Shown in pieces: positions 15,159 to 19,185 of a DNA stretch of 19,185 nt. A program made the translations under genes and the position numbers. Under the pieces are notes generated by a model. The model was not told where the DNA came from. It saw only the letters and a program-made list of their open reading frames with translations, and searched no databases. Source of the DNA: an uncultured Clostridia bacterium (GTDB lineage Bacteria; Bacillota; Clostridia; UMGS1810); the NCBI GenBank assembly GCA_937959315.1, contig CALGRC010000030.1, positions 1-19,185 of the forward strand. The letters run 5' to 3'. Each line of letters begins with the position of its first letter. Within the stretch, counting starts at the first letter, position 1.

Positions 15159-16040
15159 TTATTTGCCGCGCGGCGTCCGGTTGCGGTCTAAGCGTTTCCC
15201 AATGATTCGCGCGCCAATGCTGAACAAAAATACCATAATCACCAGCACGGCTGACGATAAATTTGCTATTTGCGTTGCATCGGGCGTCAGTGCTTCTGTA
15301 CGGGCTGCCCAGATGTGCAGCGCCAGCGTCTCGCCCGGACGGAATGGGTTAAACGGACAGGTAGGGGACAAAAGGTTCCAATTGCCCCAGCGGATGTCGG
15401 TGCTCATACCCGCGGTGTACAGCAGCGCCGCCGCCTCGCCAAAACCGCGGCCAGCCGCCAGGATAATACCTGTAATGATCCGCGGCAGGCAGGCGGGCAG
15501 CAGCACCCGCACAATGGTCTGCCAGTGGGTAGCGCCAAGCCCCAGGCTGCCCTCTTTGTACGATTTCGGCAGGCCGCGGAAGGCGTCCTCCGTCACCGTC
15601 GCCAGCAGCGGCAGGCTCAGGATGGACACCGCCATAGCGCCTGCAAACAGGTTCCACTTCGAACCGGTCATCACAATAAACACCAGGTATCCAAACAGGC
15701 CCACCACAATGGATGGCAGCGACGACAGCGTTTCAATACAAATGCGCAAAAACTTGGTGAGCTTATTCTGCTTGGCATACTCCGCCATATAGATGCCGGC
15801 CGCCACGCCCAACGGCACACTGACCAGCAGCGCCAGAAAAACTAAGTAAATGGTATTGAATAACTGGTTGCCTATGCCCTTGCTGGTAAAGGACAGCATC
15901 GATGGCTTAAAACCGCGGAAGCCGTTGATGATAACATAGGCGACAAAGGCCAGCAGCAGTGCCAGGAAGAAGAGCGCAACCGCATAAAACAGCACCGTCA
16001 TGCCCTTATCTACCGAGCGCGCACGGGTTGTCTTTTTCAT
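15159..16040 (-). CDS. pstA: Phosphate ABC transporter permease PstA
   Basis: A 293-residue inner-membrane permease with about six membrane segments. The EAA-type loop that contacts PstB is visible (EDAFRGLPKSYKEGSLGLGA, then THWQTIVRVLLPA). The N-terminus is basic and cytoplasmic (MKKTTRARSVDKG). The C-terminus is also basic. Its ATG overlaps the pstC stop as ATGA (16037-16040), so the two permeases are translationally coupled. Confidence 0.95.
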   Translation of the reverse strand: MKKTTRARSVDKGMTVLFYAVALFFLALLLAFVAYVIINGFRGFKPSMLSFTSKGIGNQLFNTIYLVFLALLVSVPLGVAAGIYMAEYAKQNKLTKFLRICIETLSSLPSIVVGLFGYLVFIVMTGSKWNLFAGAMAVSILSLPLLATVTEDAFRGLPKSYKEGSLGLGATHWQTIVRVLLPACLPRIITGIILAAGRGFGEAAALLYTAGMSTDIRWGNWNLLSPTCPFNPFRPGETLALHIWAARTEALTPDATQIANLSSAVLVIMVFLFSIGARIIGKRLDRNRTPRGK

Positions 16041-16927
16041 GCCCGCTTCCTCCTTTCACCATGGGACGAAATAAGATGCACCAAAAAAATAAACAGCAGT
16101 GAAATGAGGAACAGCAGCAGCGCCATGGTCCACAGCGCAGTGTTGTATTCCCCGCCATCCGCTGCGCCTCCCATATCCGCTGCAATGGCGCTGGTCAGGT
16201 TTGTGGTGGGCGACAGGATGCTTTTTGGAAACGCCCGCATTTTCCCAATGACCATTGCCACCGCCAGCGCCTCGCCAAACGCACGGGCCAGCCCCAAAAT
16301 CATACCGGTGAATATGCCCGAGCTTGCAGCGGGCAAAATGACCTTGTAAATGGTCTGCCACCGGGTCGCCCCCATACCGTAGGAGGCTTGCCGGTAAGGT
16401 TCAGGCACCGCGCGTATCGCATCGGCCGCCACGCTGGTGATGGATGGGAAAATCATAACCGCCAGCACAATCCCTGCCGCCAGTACCGAGTAGCCATAGG
16501 GCAGATCAAAGATTTTCTGAATGGCGGGCACCAGCACCGTCAGCCCAATCCAGCCGTATACCACCGATGGGATGCCGACAAAGATTTCCACTGCCGGGCG
16601 GAAAACGGTACTGCCCATTTTGGGTGCGATTTCCGTCATAAAAATGGCCGCCGCTATCGAAAACGGCGCGGCAATCAGCAGGGCCAGCGCACAGGTGGAA
16701 ATGGAACCAAAGATGAAGATGGCCGCCCCCACTGCGCCGCCGCCGGTGAAATCATCGGCGGGCGACCACTGGGACGAGAACAGGAACTCCCATACGCTAT
16801 GCCCGTATTTGGTAAATGTCCCGCTCCCTTTATAAATGAGGAAGGCGCCAATGGCAAGCGTCAGCACAATCATGGCCAAGCCGCAGATGGTAATAACCGT
16901 CCTTCCCAAATATTCCTTCTTAAACAT
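16037..16927 (-). CDS. pstC: Phosphate ABC transporter permease PstC
   Basis: A 296-residue inner-membrane partner of PstA with about six membrane segments. It contains the PstC-type FVGIPSVVYGWIGLTVLVP stretch and the EAA loop (AIRAVPEPYRQASYGMGATR, then WQTIYKVILPA). AAAGGAG lies 7 bases before the ATG. The gap from pstS is 55 bases and holds a weak CCGG dyad but no terminator. Confidence 0.95.
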   Translation of the reverse strand: MFKKEYLGRTVITICGLAMIVLTLAIGAFLIYKGSGTFTKYGHSVWEFLFSSQWSPADDFTGGGAVGAAIFIFGSISTCALALLIAAPFSIAAAIFMTEIAPKMGSTVFRPAVEIFVGIPSVVYGWIGLTVLVPAIQKIFDLPYGYSVLAAGIVLAVMIFPSITSVAADAIRAVPEPYRQASYGMGATRWQTIYKVILPAASSGIFTGMILGLARAFGEALAVAMVIGKMRAFPKSILSPTTNLTSAIAADMGGAADGGEYNTALWTMALLLFLISLLFIFLVHLISSHGERRKRA

Positions 16928-16982
16928 GTGCTACTCCTTTCGCACAATGGTTTTCCGGCATATGCCAGATACCGGCAGCCGT

Positions 16983-17882
16983 TTAGCGGGTAACGGTCAT
17001 TTTGCTGGTGACGTTGTACCCCTGCGCTTCGACATATGCGCCATATTCATCGCTCATCACATAGTCGATAAACGCCTTTACCGCACCGGTGGGCTCGCCT
17101 TTGGTGTACATGTGTTCATAGCCCCACACCGGGTAAGTGCCGTTATAGGTGTTTTCCAACGAAGGCTCTACGCCGTCAATCGCAACGGTGCTCACTGTGT
17201 CGTTGTTTACCAGATAGCTCAGCGCCACATAGCCGATGGCGCCCTTCTGGCTGGCAACGCTCTGCAAAAGCGTTCCCGAGTCGTCCGTTTCCAGCGCGCT
17301 GTTGGTAGCTTCCTCCGCGCCGTCCAATGCATATTGCTGGAACAGTGCGCGGGTCCCCGACGTTGCCGGGCGGGTAACCAGAACTATGGGCTCATCCGGG
17401 CCGCCGACGTCTTTCCAGTTGGTGGTTTTTGCAGTGAAAATATCAATGAGCTGCTGTTTGGTCAACGATTTCACCGACTCTGCCAGTTCTTTGTTGATAA
17501 CCGGCGCCATGGTGACAACGCACACCTTGTGGTCTACCAACTGGGATGCCTGGCTGGCCTCCAGCTTGCTCTCCGCCTCCACATCCGAATTGCCGATGTC
17601 CACAGAGCCCTCGGCAACCTGCTTCAAGCCGGTGCCCGAACCGCCGCCGTTCAATGTAATAGACACATCCGGGTTCTTTTCCTTGAATTTTTCTGCTGCA
17701 TCCTTTGCCAGCGGCAGCAATGCCGACGAACCGGAACCGGTGATGCTGCCCGTCAATGCCGAAGTTTGCGTCTGGCTGCTTGTCCCCGTCTGGTCGGACG
17801 TCTGATTCCCAGTGTCTCCGCCGCAGCCTGCCAATGCAGCCATGCAGGCAGTCAAAACAAGCGCTACTATGGTACGTTTCAT
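16983..17882 (-). CDS. pstS: Phosphate-binding lipoprotein PstS
   Basis: A 299-residue phosphate-capture lipoprotein. The signal peptide ends in a lipobox (LAGC, Cys20), followed by a Gln/Thr/Ser-rich linker. Phosphate-binding elements include GSGSSALLP and a TRPATSGTRALFQQ stretch resembling the SRxxxSGT site, plus GGGSGTG. The start at 17882 has AAGGAGG 8 bases before it; an upstream in-frame ATG would spoil the signal peptide. It is the first gene of the operon and directly behind the Pho boxes. It would hand phosphate to PstCA outside the membrane. Confidence 0.95.
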   Translation of the reverse strand: MKRTIVALVLTACMAALAGCGGDTGNQTSDQTGTSSQTQTSALTGSITGSGSSALLPLAKDAAEKFKEKNPDVSITLNGGGSGTGLKQVAEGSVDIGNSDVEAESKLEASQASQLVDHKVCVVTMAPVINKELAESVKSLTKQQLIDIFTAKTTNWKDVGGPDEPIVLVTRPATSGTRALFQQYALDGAEEATNSALETDDSGTLLQSVASQKGAIGYVALSYLVNNDTVSTVAIDGVEPSLENTYNGTYPVWGYEHMYTKGEPTGAVKAFIDYVMSDEYGAYVEAQGYNVTSKMTVTR

Positions 17883-17929
17883 GATAAATTCCTCCTTAAA
17901 ATTGGTAGCCATCATTTGGCTTTACATGT

Positions 17930-17935
17930 ATTTTA
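17930..17935 (-). promoter_or_regulatory. Candidate -10 element of the pstS promoter
   Basis: TAAAAT on the minus strand. A start of transcription near 17923 would put the four 11-bp-spaced Pho box positions at about -22 to -60, the span described for PhoP-activated promoters of Bacillus. No good -35 is seen, as expected for an activated promoter. Confidence 0.55.
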
Positions 17936-17944
17936 CATCGGTTG

Positions 17945-17983
17945 TGTTAGTTTCCAATATTGGAAATGTTAAATCCATGTTAA
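17945..17983 (-). promoter_or_regulatory. Pho box upstream of pstS
   Basis: On the minus strand TTAACA occurs at 17978-17983 and 17967-17972, and CTAACA at 17945-17950. Their starts are 11 and 22 bp apart, with one degenerate position (AATATT) at 17956-17961. This fits the Bacillus Pho box, TT(A/T/C)ACA repeated with a 5-base spacer. PhoB encoded in the same operon is the expected binder. Confidence 0.8.
17951..17966. repeat. Perfect 16-bp palindrome inside the Pho box array
   Basis: TTTCCAATATTGGAAA is fully self-complementary and fills the interval of the degenerate Pho box unit. It could be a site for another dimeric regulator, or chance. Confidence 0.6.
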
Positions 17984-18013
17984 ATATAGTATAAACCATT
18001 TCCCGGGCATTTA

Positions 18014-18030
18014 TTTTCCGCAGCGGAAAA
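18014..18030. repeat. Short palindrome between pstS and the hydrolase gene
   Basis: TTTTCCGC-A-GCGGAAAA is a perfect 17-bp dyad about 70 bases before the hydrolase promoter. It lacks a proper T-run on either strand, so a terminator role is weak. Confidence 0.45.
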
Positions 18031-18096
18031 AACTGTGCTTGTATATGAAAAAGCAACTATGCCTGAACCGCATGGTTTTAGATACCCCAAAAGTAT

Positions 18097-18125
18097 TTTA
18101 CATGGTTTGCCTGGTGTATTATAAT
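18097..18125 (+). promoter_or_regulatory. Promoter of the serine hydrolase gene
   Basis: TTTACA (18097-18102), a 17-base spacer and a perfect TATAAT (18120-18125), with the ribosome site AAGGAGGG at 18135-18142. Confidence 0.8.
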
Positions 18126-18148
18126 AAAGAAAACAAGGAGGGATGGAC

Positions 18149-19185
18149 ATGAAAAAAGCATGCCGTTCCGGGTTGGCCCTGGCACTGGCGCTGGCATTGC
18201 CCGGCTGCGGCGGCAGCGATACATTGACCGGGCAGCCTGTACCAGAAAGCCCGCCTGCACAGACAGAGCCAGCGCCGCAGCCAGCGCCTGAGCCTGTGTG
18301 GAGCTGGCAGCACGATTTGCCGGAAAACCGCGGCCTGGATAGCGCAGCGCTGGACGAGCTGCACCAGCAGCTTGCGCCGACGGATGTTTTGGCATCGGTG
18401 ATTGTCAAAAACGGTGCCATTGTAGATGAATATTATCAGGATGGGTATGATGCGTCCAGCGTGTTCCCGCTGCACTCCTGCTCCAAAAGTGTCACCAGCG
18501 CGTTGGTGGGGATTGCCATAAACCAAGGGTACATCGCCGGCGTGAACGTCCCTATTTCCAGCTATTTCCCACAGATTTTGCAGTCGGACAGTGCATGGCG
18601 CAAGCAGATCACCATTTGGCACCTGCTCACCCATACGTCGGGCATCAGCAGCAGTGATGATGATGTTTGGGAAGCATGGCGGAATTCCGAAAATTGGGTG
18701 GAATATGTGCTAAACCGCCCGGTGACCTCCGAGCCGGGCGCCGTATTCAGCTATACAACCGGCGGCACCCATTTGCTGGCGGCCATCCTGCAGCAGGCAA
18801 CCGGAAAGACGGCCTATGAATATGGAAAAGAGGTCCTTTTTGACCCGCTGGATATGGACAGTGTGCAGTGCAGCAGCGATGCACAGGGCATTTCAGACGG
18901 CGGTAATGGGTTTTCCATGAATATCTATGATATGGCGAAATTTGGACAGCTCTATTTAAACGGCGGCGTCTGGGAAGGGAAACAGATTGTCCCTGCACAG
19001 TGGGTTACAGACTCTACCAGCCTGCAATTTGACCGTTCAGCCGGCTCTGCCGACTACGGGTATCAGTGGTGGGTGCGTACCTTTGGCAGGCAGCAATATC
19101 CCGCCTATTTTTCACAGGGGCACGGCGGGCAGTTTATTTTCGTCGTTCCGCAGCTAGAGCTGGTGGCTGTCTTTACCAGCAACCA
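18149..19185 (+). CDS. Class C beta-lactamase-fold serine hydrolase lipoprotein, 3' end missing
   Basis: At least 345 residues, running off the right edge. The signal peptide ends in a lipobox (LPGC, Cys20). Next is a Pro/Glu/Gln-rich linker (about 25-50), then the PF00144-type domain. The nucleophile motif is S110-C-S-K113, the second motif is Tyr202 in FSYTTGG (Tyr-Thr-Thr rather than the commoner Tyr-x-Asn), and the third is His325-Gly-Gly. HLLTHTSGI is also typical of the family. Such proteins are usually D-amino-peptidase or esterase-like enzymes rather than antibiotic-resistance enzymes; substrate is unknown. The ATG at 18149 is chosen over one 6 bases upstream that abuts the ribosome site. 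It is divergent from pstS. Confidence 0.88.
   Translation, partial: MKKACRSGLALALALALPGCGGSDTLTGQPVPESPPAQTEPAPQPAPEPVWSWQHDLPENRGLDSAALDELHQQLAPTDVLASVIVKNGAIVDEYYQDGYDASSVFPLHSCSKSVTSALVGIAINQGYIAGVNVPISSYFPQILQSDSAWRKQITIWHLLTHTSGISSSDDDVWEAWRNSENWVEYVLNRPVTSEPGAVFSYTTGGTHLLAAILQQATGKTAYEYGKEVLFDPLDMDSVQCSSDAQGISDGGNGFSMNIYDMAKFGQLYLNGGVWEGKQIVPAQWVTDSTSLQFDRSAGSADYGYQWWVRTFGRQQYPAYFSQGHGGQFIFVVPQLELVAVFTSN

Noticed and set aside
16836..17972. 378-codon plus-strand open frame opposite pstS
   Set aside because: pstS on the other strand has lipobox, binding motifs, ribosome site and promoter; this frame has none.
18119..18634. Minus-strand open frames opposite the serine hydrolase
   Set aside because: They are antisense to a gene with lipobox and SxxK motif, and have no start signals.
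1..19185. CRISPR array, tRNA, rRNA or insertion sequence
   Set aside because: No regularly spaced identical repeats, no cloverleaf with CCA-type end, no rRNA-like stretch and no transposase frame were seen by eye; a covariance-model search would be needed to exclude small RNAs.

Overview
The window looks like a chromosomal segment of a moderately GC-rich Firmicute, most likely a gut Clostridia/Oscillospiraceae-type bacterium. That view rests on strong AGGAGG-type ribosome sites, sigma-A-like promoters, TTG and GTG starts, a Bacillus-type Pho box, a G5/LysM/M23 wall enzyme, and phage head proteins typical of Clostridia prophages. It is inference; no marker gene fixes the taxon.

Region 1 (1-6800) is the edge of a prophage or phage-like element. 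Reading leftward on the minus strand are a small unknown gene, terS, terL, portal, scaffold, major capsid, a gp6-type head-tail connector, a probable head-closure gene, and a neck/tail gene cut by the window edge. Facing away from this operon is a LexA/CI-type repressor with an intact self-cleavage site and catalytic Ser/Lys pair. The short gap between them carries two divergent promoters and an array of operator-like dyads. No integrase, excisionase, replication or other early gene lies between repressor and terminase. This resembles the compact repressor/late-operon arrangement of PBSX-type killer particles more than a normal temperate phage.

Region 2 (6801-9324) is host-like. A sodium:neurotransmitter-symporter-family amino acid transporter (plus strand) converges on a uroporphyrinogen-decarboxylase-superfamily, MtaA-like methyltransferase (minus strand). 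They share a perfect 17-bp-stem terminator.

Region 3 (9429-11282) holds a membrane-anchored LysM-G5-M23 cell-wall endopeptidase. It has two candidate promoters and an 11-bp-periodic TGTAAT repeat that suggests WalR- or PhoP-type control.

Region 4 (11238-17983) is a complete phosphate-response operon on the minus strand: pstS-pstC-pstA-pstB-phoB-phoR-phoU. Pho boxes upstream of pstS are spaced at exact multiples of 11 bp, an internal promoter precedes phoB, and a perfect 20-bp-stem terminator follows phoU. PstS captures phosphate, PstCAB imports it, PhoU links transporter state to PhoR, and PhoR drives PhoB, which should act on the pstS boxes.

Region 5 (17984-19185) is a divergent class C beta-lactamase-fold serine hydrolase lipoprotein, truncated by the right edge. 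No tRNA, rRNA, CRISPR array or insertion sequence was seen.
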